A stretch of 64,000 nt of DNA. Source: Trichosphaerium sp. ATCC 40318 (taxonomy: Eukaryota > Discosea > Flabellinia > Trichosidae). The notes beneath the pieces are model-generated. The model ran no database searches, was not told the DNA's origin, and saw only the letters and a program-made list of their open reading frames with translations. Made by a program: the position numbers and the translations under genes. The stretch is taken from positions 248,001 to 312,000 of the forward strand of contig JALMLS010000064.1 in the NCBI GenBank assembly GCA_038496445.1, written 5' to 3'. This document shows, piece by piece, positions 34,861-43,537 of this stretch (the first letter of the stretch is position 1; every line of letters begins with the position of its first letter).

Positions 34861-35952
34861 TTATAGTGATCTAAGCGAACGTTTCTTTTTCTTTTTACCC
34901 TTAACATAAAAACACGTGTTCTTTAATTTGCCATCATCATACCACCTCTTGCACTCTCCTTCTCGTTCACCATTGACATAATAAAACTGACACTGTAATT
35001 GCCCATTTTTATACCAACACTTGTACTCTCCTTCTAGTTTGCCCTTGGCATAATAGGACTGGTCCTCCAATTGTCCGTTGTGATACCATCTCTTGTACTG
35101 TCCTTGTCGTTCATCTTTGAAATAATAGAGTTGACACTGTATTTGCCCATTGACATACCAACACTTGTACTCTCCTTCTCGTTTACTATCGACATAGTAG
35201 TACTGCTCCTTTAATTGTCCTTGTCTATACCAACACTTGTACTCTCCTTGTTTTTTATCATTGACATAATTGTACTGTTCGTTTAATTGACCATTGTCAT
35301 GCCACATCTTACATTCTCTATGTCGCAAACCGCTCACATAGTAATCCTTGTATTCTCCTTCTTTCTTGCCATTCTTATAATTAACTTGTTCCTTTATTCT
35401 GCCGACCAAAGCCCAGTAAGTACATTCTCCATGTAACTTCCCATTTAAGTAATTGCTATCTTCTTTTATTTGTCCGTTTGAATACCAAGCTTGATACTTT
35501 CCATCTCTCTTTTCGTTAACATAATTGCTCTTTTCTTTCATTTGCCCACTTTCAAACCATGTCACTTGTGCTCCTTCCCTTTTACCTTTGACACAATAAA
35601 ACTGTCGTTCCAATTGCCTGCTACTATACCAGAAGTTTTGCTCTCTTTCACGCAACCCATCAACATAAATACATTGCTTCTCCAACCCACCGTTTTGATA
35701 CCATTTCTTGTGTTCTCCATCTTGTACACCGTTTTTCCAATACACTTTCTCTACACTCAAGTCTTGTTTGCTTTTTTTTATCCACTTTCCGTGTCTGTTC
35801 ATCTTGTCATCAAACCTTGTATTTGTTGCCGCTTGTTTGGATAAAAGAGGCCAAATTAAATAAATATCAAAGTCCAAGTCGATAATATCAAGCTGTATCT
35901 CCATTGGAAGGTGAAATAAGCCACCACTGTAATCCGTTGTTGAAGTATTCAT
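34861..35952 (-). CDS. MORN_2 (YwqK-type) repeat protein with F-box-like N-terminus
   Basis: A single-exon protein of 363 residues. Residues 12-50 (LPMEIQLDIIDLDFDIYLIW then PLLSKQAATNTRFDD) form a helical, possibly F-box-like, domain shared with the neighbouring gene. From about residue 60 to 350 run about a dozen repeats of 23-24 residues with consensus 'GeYKcWY.NGQL..QyyYvnGkre', the MORN_2/YwqK type. These repeats form an elongated beta sheet; function in eukaryotes is not settled. The protein ends in a Lys-rich tail (KGKKKKKRSLRSL). The same domain order is known in proteins of marseillevirus-type giant viruses; I cannot run a search to measure closeness. The start at 35952 is the only good ATG. 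Confidence 0.85.
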   Translation of the reverse strand: MNTSTTDYSGGLFHLPMEIQLDIIDLDFDIYLIWPLLSKQAATNTRFDDKMNRHGKWIKKSKQDLSVEKVYWKNGVQDGEHKKWYQNGGLEKQCIYVDGLREREQNFWYSSRQLERQFYCVKGKREGAQVTWFESGQMKEKSNYVNEKRDGKYQAWYSNGQIKEDSNYLNGKLHGECTYWALVGRIKEQVNYKNGKKEGEYKDYYVSGLRHRECKMWHDNGQLNEQYNYVNDKKQGEYKCWYRQGQLKEQYYYVDSKREGEYKCWYVNGQIQCQLYYFKDERQGQYKRWYHNGQLEDQSYYAKGKLEGEYKCWYKNGQLQCQFYYVNGEREGECKRWYDDGKLKNTCFYVKGKKKKKRSLRSL

Positions 35953-36535
35953 CTATTACTTCACGTTTAGCAAAACTGCCGTAGGTGCTTGGTTTTACCA
36001 CAAATATATTAACGGTTAACACGTGCGTGAAAGGATTGAAGCTTAACGTTTATTCGATTATTTATGGCGTTGCTGGCTGCTAAGCAATGTTATATTATTA
36101 TTTGAGGTGCACATTGTGTATTGTTCACATAACGGTTTGCAAAGCAGATCTATGATTCTGGAGTTATATGAAAAAGGCACCGAAGGTTTTAAGAATGTCG
36201 TTGTCTTTCTGGTAGTTCCGGTTCTGTTTCAGAATTATCAAAACTAATTTAGATTTTGTTCGCATAATAGCACGTGAATATGGCAAGTGACTGGCTGTGT
36301 ATGGTACGTCACAGATACAGGTTAAAGAACTGTTTACTTAGGTAGCGTAGACGTAGTCAATACGCAGTAGGTACATCACATGTTGTATTTAAGGGCGCTG
36401 AAGTAGGCCCACTTTTAAATGACTTTTTTTTTTCCAATGTCATTTTGTCAAAACAGTGTTTTGTTTTCTTGAAGTATCAAGCTTTAAAACAAGTCAAAAT
36501 ATTTTGTGTCTGACGAGGTACTTATTTATTTGCTA
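35953..36535. other. Intergenic; source copy of the duplicated MORN promoter
   Basis: The first about 190 bp (to about 36140) is the intact counterpart of the relic at 34215-34500. The rest shows no supported gene. Confidence 0.5.
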
Positions 36536-37285
36536 CTACGATATTTGCTTATTTTTGACATAGTAGCAGCTACCTGCAATTCGGCCATAGATGTCCCACT
36601 TTGTACACTGCCCTTCTTTCATACCCTCAACAAAATAGCAAAGTTCTTCAATCTTACCATTAACAAACGACTTGTTGTACTGTCCGTGTAGCTTATTATC
36701 TACATAGCAACAATGTATATGTAATTGACCATTGGCGTACCAACGTTTATACTCTCCTTCCTTTACACCCTTGACAAATGTGCATTCTGAAAGCACTTGA
36801 CCGCTGCTGTACCACTGCTTATTCTCTCCTTCTAGTATACCATCAATGTAGTTTGCTTTTGCCCACACCTTGCCACTTAAATGCCAACGGATATACTCTC
36901 CTTCAACCTTATTATTGATGTAGAGACAATGCCCCTTTAACCGACCATTACTGTACCACTGCTTGTATTCACCTTCCATTTTACCATTAACAAAAACTTG
37001 ACTTCGTTTGGTATGTTCGTATAAATCGCAGTAAAGACCAACCCATTTCCCATTCTTTTCAAGCTCATCGTCAAAGCGTGTTGTTGTAGCACTGTATTTT
37101 GATAACAGCGGCCACTTGACATAAACTTCATAGTCCAAATCAGCGATATAATAATGTAGTTCTACTGGGATGCTTAATAAACAAAGGCGCTCCTCTTCAC
37201 TCGCACATATCTATTGTATTTTATTTTATTGTCAGTTACACGTTGTAGCTTTTAAAACCTAGAACGTTACCTTGTGTTTTGTCAT
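36536..37285 (-). CDS. MORN_2 (YwqK-type) repeat protein, paralogue of 34861-35952
   Basis: Two exons. Exon 1 (37271-37285) is 15 nt, ATG ACA AAA CAC AAG, followed by a GTAACG intron. Exon 2 (from 37210) opens ICASEEERLCLLSIPVELHY then YIADLDYEVYVKWPLLSKYS, matching the N-terminal domain of the neighbour. About seven MORN_2 repeats follow (GEYKQWYSNGRLKGHCLYIN, GEYIRWHLSGKV, GEYKRWYANGQL, GQYNKSFVNGKI, GQCTKWDIYGRI). It is shorter than its neighbour (about 225 residues) and lacks the Lys tail. Intron 1 was found by requiring an ATG in frame; without it there is no start. Confidence 0.75.
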
Positions 37286-37453
37286 TATGTGTTAGAACGT
37301 TCTTCTCCTACTAGTCAAGTCACAGCCAGTAAAATGTAACAGTTAAGGAAGCGTTGAAGATATGATGACTAAAACGAGTACGATACAGGAATAGTCAACG
37401 AGAATAAAACTGAACGTCCGATTTAAGTATTTGAAACTACAGATTTTTACGCA

Positions 37454-39089
37454 ATGGCCAGCACAACACCCTTGACTATTCTGTTTTTGTTTTCGTTCCT
37501 TGTACTAGATTCACGTGCTCAAATTTTCTTTGGTGGTGTTGGGGTATCATTCATCCCATATGGCTCATCTAGTGGCATTGGTACGGTTTTTGTTTATCTG
37601 CCACACGTGACAACGGGTTTTCATCCAATATTGTATTTGTTTAATTAATAATAACGTAGATGTAAGGCCTGACCTTACAATAACGTCTGTAGCAGCGTAC
37701 GAAAACAAATATTGTCCATTTAACGTCAAATGGCAATAGAGCCAGGTTGACCATACAACGGTTATTGGGCTAGTTTTAGGGCGAAAAAACGTGATTGACT
37801 AAGTCAACTAAAACGCACAATATCTACCCCCTTTTTTTTTTTCACCGACATCTGGTAGTTTGTCTAACTGGTAATATCATATAGGCATGAACCTGCAAAT
37901 AATAGAGTGTATTTCACGGATGGCACAAATGAAATCTTTAGTTACCCCTTTTTAGTACTGCCAGCTGGTGTTGTACGTTGTATTAAAACGTGAGAAATTA
38001 GTATTTACGGTAGATTTAGACAACGGTTTGTGTAGCTGAAGGGAATATTGGTGGTATTGATTTTGTCCCCGACAAGTACAGCGCAAAAACTTATAATTTG
38101 TTTCAGTGGCCTTTGTTACTAACATTATCTTTCCAGCTTCATTTTTTATACACGTAATGACTTCGCAGTAAGTACCATTCAAAGAGCGGAATTACTTCCT
38201 CCGCCCACTGGTTGCATCAAACAATCGATATGTACCATACCATTTCCAAACGCAGGATCTAGTACGTATTCCTTCTTTATTCTTAAAAATTGCCAACTAT
38301 TTACTAACATCATTGAAGTCACATTATTCGATGACCGTCTGTTTATTATACTCCCGTCAGCCTCAAGTATGACCATGTATTTCTTTGAGTACCCGTTAGG
38401 CCAAGGTGATCCTTGTGTTCAGGTTAGAAGCGTAACTTTGGCTTGTACTGCAACAGGTAAGCACAGTCTTTGTACTCGTATTTGAATTGCTTATGCTTTT
38501 ATTACACACAGACTTGACAAAACTCTCACAAAATCGCGTGGGTATACTTTGTGATGATGGCACTTTTAGAACATTTAATGTGGAAACGAATACAATGGAT
38601 GAAGATAGAGACTATGTGATGATACCACCAACTGAAAATGTTAACTCTGTTGATATTATTTTTCCAAGAGGAGAACAACAAAGACTGGATATCATTGAAA
38701 TCGGAAGAGATATTCGTAACAACTCTCCAAATCTTGAGAAGAAATTCAAGGTTGTACTCTTTTAAAGCAACAATAAAGCTGTATTCGGGAATACCACAAC
38801 AACGCAAATTGAAAGTTGTTGATTTTATTTCAGAAATAAATGGTTTTAGAACAAGAGTGCTTACAAGCAGCGTAATACTCTACGAACTAGAATTTATGTA
38901 TTGTATGTGTACCTGTCAATACTCTAACTTTAGAATTTGGTGTTTGTTCAAGATAGTATGTACTACGGCCCAAAGTTCTTTCAAGAACGTATTGTCAAGA
39001 ATGTCAACAAAAAGGTGATTGAGTCGTTGTGGACATTCGAACTTGTCAGAAGTTTAACCACTTATATGTTTGATCAATTTAGTGATTAG
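37454..39089 (+). CDS. Secreted protein of unknown function (multi-exon)
   Basis: Exon 1 (37454 to about 37579) encodes a signal peptide (MASTTPLTILFLFSFLVLD, then SRAQ). Later exons, joined in phase, give EPANNRVYFTDGTNEIFSYP, TGCIKQSICTIPFPNAGSST, LKNCQLFTNIIEVTLFDDRL, FEYPLGQGDPCVQV, NRVGILCDDGTFRTFNVETN, VDIIFPRGEQQRLDIIEIG and, at the end, LVFVQDSMYYGPKFFQERIV then TYMFDQFSD with TAG at 39087-39089. It is beta-rich with scattered cysteines, like an extracellular domain; no transmembrane helix is seen. Exon boundaries near 38000-38170 and 38760-38930 are uncertain. Confidence 0.55.
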
Positions 39090-39225
39090 TTCCTGAGATG
39101 TTGTTAGACAAGCTCGGACTGCATGCTACCAGGTGTATGTTTTAACACCAAAGTTGATATATTGTATATTGCAGCAGTTATTGTCACACAAATCCGACAT
39201 TTGAGCACCAGAGATTGAGGGTTAA

Positions 39226-39576
39226 ATGAGCATTTCACTACTATTGCTAGTACCAGTTTTTGTCATTCATATGCATTTTTCGAATACACAAAGAAGGTAT
39301 TTCGCAAAGTGATAATGCCACTTCCTCGTGAGTAACATTGGCTTGTTTTTTATTTGTTTGAAGCGCTTTTGATAACAATAAAATTGTGGTTACGGTTCTT
39401 TAGCTTTCTGTATCTATACATCAATAATTAGAGCGTATTGACAGTTTATTCTTTTATTTTTATTTTTTGATATTTAGTGGAAAACTGGTAAATTTTTACA
39501 CATCACCGTCAGAATATACCAAGAATTATCTTGTAAGAACAGGCATACAGCAATATTATTCTACAGTGTCGCTTAA
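39226..39576 (+). CDS. Candidate small secreted protein (three exons)
   Basis: Exons 39226-39296, 39364-39394 and 39478-39576 splice in phase to a 66-residue product. The first exon is a signal peptide or anchor (MSISLLLLVPVFVIHMHFSN); the rest reads AFDNNKIVVTWKTGKFLHIT then VRIYQELSCKNRHTAILF, likely beta strands. It lies directly after the larger secreted-protein gene and may be related to its C-terminal part or be a further exon set of it. No family recognised. Confidence 0.4.
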
Positions 39577-39835
39577 GCATAGATACTTGTAATGTTAGAA
39601 TCAAAAAAAACAAGTAACGAGCAAAGTTCTACATTGTAATGTGTTTCACATTGTGACTTATACATCAATCTATGGCTCTCTACATCCTCAAAAACGCTAT
39701 AAAAACAACCATTGAGAGCCAGCTACGAATATCTAAGAGCGAAAAGAACTAAACCTGTCTTGAAACGACAGTTTGGAAGAAAAAAAGCAAAGAACAAATG
39801 AAATTGCATTGAAACATTTTTATTAATGCGGTACA

Positions 39836-40534
39836 TTAATCTTTTTGAAATGTATTGCCAGAAGCGCCTCCAGTGATGAGGTTGCATGATGTCATGAAGA
39901 ACAAATTACATATTTTGTTGTAGTAGCTTGTAAAGTAATGACATCTATCATCTTCATTGCAAAGCTCTTGACATTGTGCTTGTGATATGGTCTTATCAGC
40001 AGGGAATGTACACTCGCCAGGTCCGCCAACCCAATTGCAACTTTTGACAGTACTGTTTTTGTAGTATCCATCACAGTAAACGAACTCACCGCCTGCCATA
40101 TCCTTACGACATCCTTGACAAGTCTTCTTTGAGTTTGAAGCTAAAGGTGTGTATGTAGGTTGAGGTACTTTCTCGTATGTATCTCCTGAAGCACCGCTTG
40201 AGATGATTTTACAAGATTCCATAAAAAACAAGTTGCAAATGCTGTTGTAATAGTTGGTGTAATAGTGGCATCTAGAGTCACCATCGCAGAGTGCTTGACA
40301 TTCTTGTTTTGTAACCTTCTTGTCTGCTGGGAATGTACATGGTCCTGGACCGCCTGTCCAACTGCAGTTGGTTATGGTAGACCCGGAGTAGTGACCATTA
40401 CAGTACACAAATTTCCCAGCAAACATGTCCTTACGACAACCTTGGCAAGTTTTCTTTGCATTGGTAGCGAGAGGGATGTAAGTATTTGCGTAAGCAATAG
40501 CAATGAGCGCTAGTAAAACGATGCAAGTATTCAT
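39836..40534 (-). CDS. Secreted double PAN/Apple-like domain protein, intronless
   Basis: A single exon of 232 residues. A signal peptide (MNTCIVLLALIAIAYA) is followed by two tandem domains of about 108 residues that are very similar to each other. Each has KTCQGCRKDM, then FVYCNGHY/FVYCDGYY, then CTFPADK, CQALCDGDSRCHYYTNYYN (or CQELCNEDDRCHYFTSYYN) and CNLFFMESCKIISSGASGD. The 'C..lC..d..C.yyt......CnLf.m..C' core is that of PAN/Apple domains, which bind sugars or proteins outside the cell. It probably arose by internal duplication. Three perfect palindromes lie just upstream. Confidence 0.8.
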   Translation of the reverse strand: MNTCIVLLALIAIAYANTYIPLATNAKKTCQGCRKDMFAGKFVYCNGHYSGSTITNCSWTGGPGPCTFPADKKVTKQECQALCDGDSRCHYYTNYYNSICNLFFMESCKIISSGASGDTYEKVPQPTYTPLASNSKKTCQGCRKDMAGGEFVYCDGYYKNSTVKSCNWVGGPGECTFPADKTISQAQCQELCNEDDRCHYFTSYYNKICNLFFMTSCNLITGGASGNTFQKD

Positions 40535-40610
40535 TTGGAGTTGAGAGCAGTTGCGATTGAGAGGTTGTGTAGTTTAAATTGAATGAAAAGTGCTTTTAAA
40601 ATAGAATTTG

Positions 40611-40676
40611 GCTTTTGGTAACCAAAAGCTTGTAGTGGCTTTTTTAGAAAAAAGCCAACTTGTATTTTAAAAATAC
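40611..40676. repeat. Three consecutive palindromes upstream of the PAN gene
   Basis: GCTTTTGGTAACCAAAAGC (40611-40629), GGCTTTTTTAGAAAAAAGCC (40637-40656) and GTATTTTAAAAATAC (40662-40676) are each perfect inverted repeats with 0-2 central bases. They lie 77-142 bp upstream of the PAN gene start and could be factor-binding sites or a cruciform-forming element. Confidence 0.7.
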
Positions 40677-41252
40677 TGTAATCTTGGCTTTATTTATGTG
40701 CGTGATAAAAGCTGTTTAGCTTGTGTGTACCCGAAAAAGCTATTTTCTGCCAAAAAATAAAAATAGATTGAAGTTCCTAAAATGACAATAACTATGCCTC
40801 ACGCTATCAATATGCGGTATACGTACGCCGAATTGATACGTACGCTATTACTTCGTACAAATATTGTTGTACCAATGTAAAAAGGAAGAAGCTAAGACCT
40901 TAAACGCAACTTATGACCAAAACAAGCTCAAACCGCATCGAGGAGACTCTGGTACTTAGTTACAAAGTCTACTATTCATCATTGCTACATACGACTCAAA
41001 TACGCTCAAATTGAACTGAAAGAATCCACGAAACTGTTGTCAGTAAGAGCAGAAGAAAAGCACTCAACCAGATCCATAAAAACCACATTCCAAAACAGGA
41101 CTGCAAAAACATGTTCAACTTTTTTTTTTATTTCTACACTTGCCCTCGTTACTTTTTATTAAGAAAACAAAGACGACGTTTCCCTCAGCAACAGACTTTA
41201 AGAAAAAAGTATCAATAGTCAGTAATTTGAAGAACAACAAAAAAAAAAATTT
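40677..41252. other. Intergenic
   Basis: Contains the 10-bp direct repeat ATACGTACGC twice (40819-40828 and 40836-40845) and AT-rich DNA. No supported exon apart from a possible extra terminal exon of the next gene near 41180-41215. Confidence 0.35.
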
Positions 41253-42679
41253 CTACAAAATGTGTTGGACGTACTGTTGTTCCGATTTCTTCCTACCAAA
41301 GGTTGATTCAATATCAGAAAACCTCCATTCATGTTGTGGATACATCATTGATAAGTATTTATGCCAATTTTGGTTACCAACAGCACCACCACCATGTTGA
41401 TAAATCTGAGTTTGCGAAACAGTATACCAATCATCAAGATGGCTTAAACGAAGGGAACCCTCCAACCCTTTAATTATAACGTTAAAAATAAAGCAAAGCA
41501 TTAAAATAACAAACATACTTGTTAAGAACTCGATAACACGCTTTGGATCATTCCAATACGAATGTGGCATCCGACTACGGAATCATTTTAGCTCATGATA
41601 ACAAAGCCAAAAAAAAAAAAAAAAAAACTGATATAACATTTGCTCTACAACGAGCAACCAAATCTAAAATCAAGTACATACACTTAAACGAAAAACAATA
41701 AAATCACAGTTATTGATACGAAACAAACGAGCAAACTTGGATGTAAACTTCAAAATCAATGATTTCAAAAAAATAAAATGACTAAAAAAACAATTCGTAC
41801 TGCAATTTTCCAATGTCCCAGTTGTGCTTAGGGTACACTTTATTCACTGCCCTCCAAATAGATCCATTATACTCCCTTATATATTTTTAGAATATCGCCA
41901 ATAGGTACTATTGTTATGTACCCTACTAACAGTCCAGAGCCGCCAGCTCTTTCAGCTTTAACCCATGTAACATTATACCAATCATCCAAGTGTTTCATGT
42001 TCATTTTTTCCGCCATAGCATCTAGTTTATTCCTTTGATTGTTCATATCATTCCAGTAATAGCGAGGCGCTCGTCTATTATTCATGTTAGAAAACAAACA
42101 CTTGGCAAAGTAAAAAATGACTACAAAATATCTAGACACTCACGTGAAGTCAAAAGGTTCCCAATTGTGCTTAGGAAACATATGTTGTAAGGCCTTAGAT
42201 ATACACCCTGAATACCTTGGAATAATTATCAACAAGAAATAATACAAATGATACATTTCGAAACACAGACGTTGCAAATCAATTTCAACAAAAAACAAAC
42301 AACAAAAAAATGACAAAATATTGACGACATACCTGTTCATTACTGATCCACCACCATGTTCGAATACTTTGACAACTGAACCAATAAGGTACCAGTCATC
42401 GAGAACTTTGACATTTAATTTTTCAGCAATTTCGTTAAACAACTCACGTTGTCTGTTAAGTGGGTTCCAAAAGTATTTGCCTGGAAATGGTTTTGGTCCT
42501 CTCTCAGCTGGTTGCCATGCGACCTTGCCAGGGAATTCTACACGTGTTTTATTTTGCAAAACTCGCCACCTTCCACCTCCTAAATGCGTATGAGGTCTCA
42601 TAGTACTATAATGTAACACATGCGCGTGGACAACGCCACGGAAGCTAAATAGAACACGCACGTAGTTTTGACATGTCAT
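41253..42679 (-). CDS. Protein with three 'YWN...LDDWY...GG...P.H.W' repeats
   Basis: The start at 42679 gives a basic N-terminus (MTCQNYVRVLFSFRGVVHAH) that could target mitochondria. Three copies of a roughly 70-residue domain follow. Copy 1: GKYFWNPLNRQRELFNEIAE, KVLDDWYLIG, EHGGGSVMNRY, CISKALQHMFPKHNWEPFDF. Copy 2: RYYWNDMNNQRNKLDAMAEK, KHLDDWYNVT, AGGSGLLVGY, NGSIWRAVNKVYPKHNWDI. Copy 3: HSYWNDPKRVIEFLT, SHLDDWYTVS, HGGGAVGN, YLSMMYPQHEWRF. Introns join the copies in phase. The same 'W.d..NR..f...la..l.....eDWY.v......GG..Ll..Y..S....L...yPeh.W' pattern occurs in many uncharacterised fungal and protist proteins; its function is not known to me. The end may include one more small exon. 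Confidence 0.7.
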
Positions 42680-43246
42680 TATGCCTAAAACACTATTTTA
42701 TTGCCACCACAACGGTGATATAACGTTATGTACTCTTATTATACACGTATTAAAGCCAAACAACCTCTTAATTTATTACAATGTAACGTGAAAATCGTTA
42801 AAACACGTTCTACACACCTTCTCTGGTTAACTAAACAGCTGTGTTGATAAAGAACACGATTGAAACAGTCAACAAACTTAAAACCAGCTTTTTTTTTGGT
42901 ATTTTGTGTTTAATTTTACAATGTTTTTTACGCTGGCGTTCATCAACTGTGTATAAGTTCCAATGAAGCCCAAAAGCTTCGCGTCAATGTCAATTATTTA
43001 AGAGTGTTCGCATGTGTCAGCCTTGAGATAGAAAGCCTGCTACGTAGTGTGTTTCGCGTACTTAGGCGTTTGGTGCGTGTTGTCTGTACAAAAAAGGTGG
43101 ATGGCACTTGCCAAGAAATTAAGCGTTGTGGAGTTTTCTAAACAAAAGAATCAGTATCAAAACTGGTGACACGTAAAAGAAAAGGGTTTCCAAATACAGC
43201 CCATGCGCATTTCAATACTGCACAAGTGCGTTGGATAAACAGTAGT
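42680..43246. other. Intergenic
   Basis: AT-rich. No supported gene. The right end is the 3' flank of 5S rRNA. Confidence 0.4.
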
Positions 43247-43260
43247 AAAAAAAAGTAAAA
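43247..43260 (-). terminator. Pol III terminator of 5S rRNA
   Basis: On the minus strand, TTTT and then eight T residues follow the 5S gene directly. Confidence 0.75.
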
Positions 43261-43261
43261 T

Positions 43262-43380
43262 GAATACAGCACCCTACGTTCCCTGGTCCTCACGGACCCA
43301 AGTACTGGCAGGGCCATACCATGCTTATCTTCGCGGTTCGGAAAGAGACACGGAGTTTTCATGGTTGTATGGCCGTATCC
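43262..43380 (-). rRNA. 5S ribosomal RNA
   Basis: A 119-nt match to eukaryotic 5S rRNA read on the minus strand. It begins GGATACGGCCATAC, contains the internal control region (GAAGATAAGCATGG), then AGTACTTGG, and ends GGGTGCTGTATTC. The 5' and 3' ends pair as helix I. It stands alone, away from any visible rDNA, as in many protists and fungi with dispersed 5S genes. Confidence 0.92.
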
Positions 43381-43537
43381 ATTAGTGAAAGCAAGATTTT
43401 TGAAAGTGGTTCGATTTAACAAAACCCGAAAAGACAGTTTCCGGTAAGGAAACGAAGTTTGGAAGTGACTTATTTTTCGTTCTATTTTGGTGTCTACGTC
43501 ATTGAAAATATCGTACCACTCCTTGTTTTCCGTTCGT

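Noticed and set aside
39665-39720. Inverted repeat TGGCTCTC/GAGAGCCA
   Set aside because: Short stem with a long loop; expected by chance at this scale.
40819-40845. Direct repeat ATACGTACGC
   Set aside because: Only two 10-bp copies; TACGTA-type strings are common in this window.
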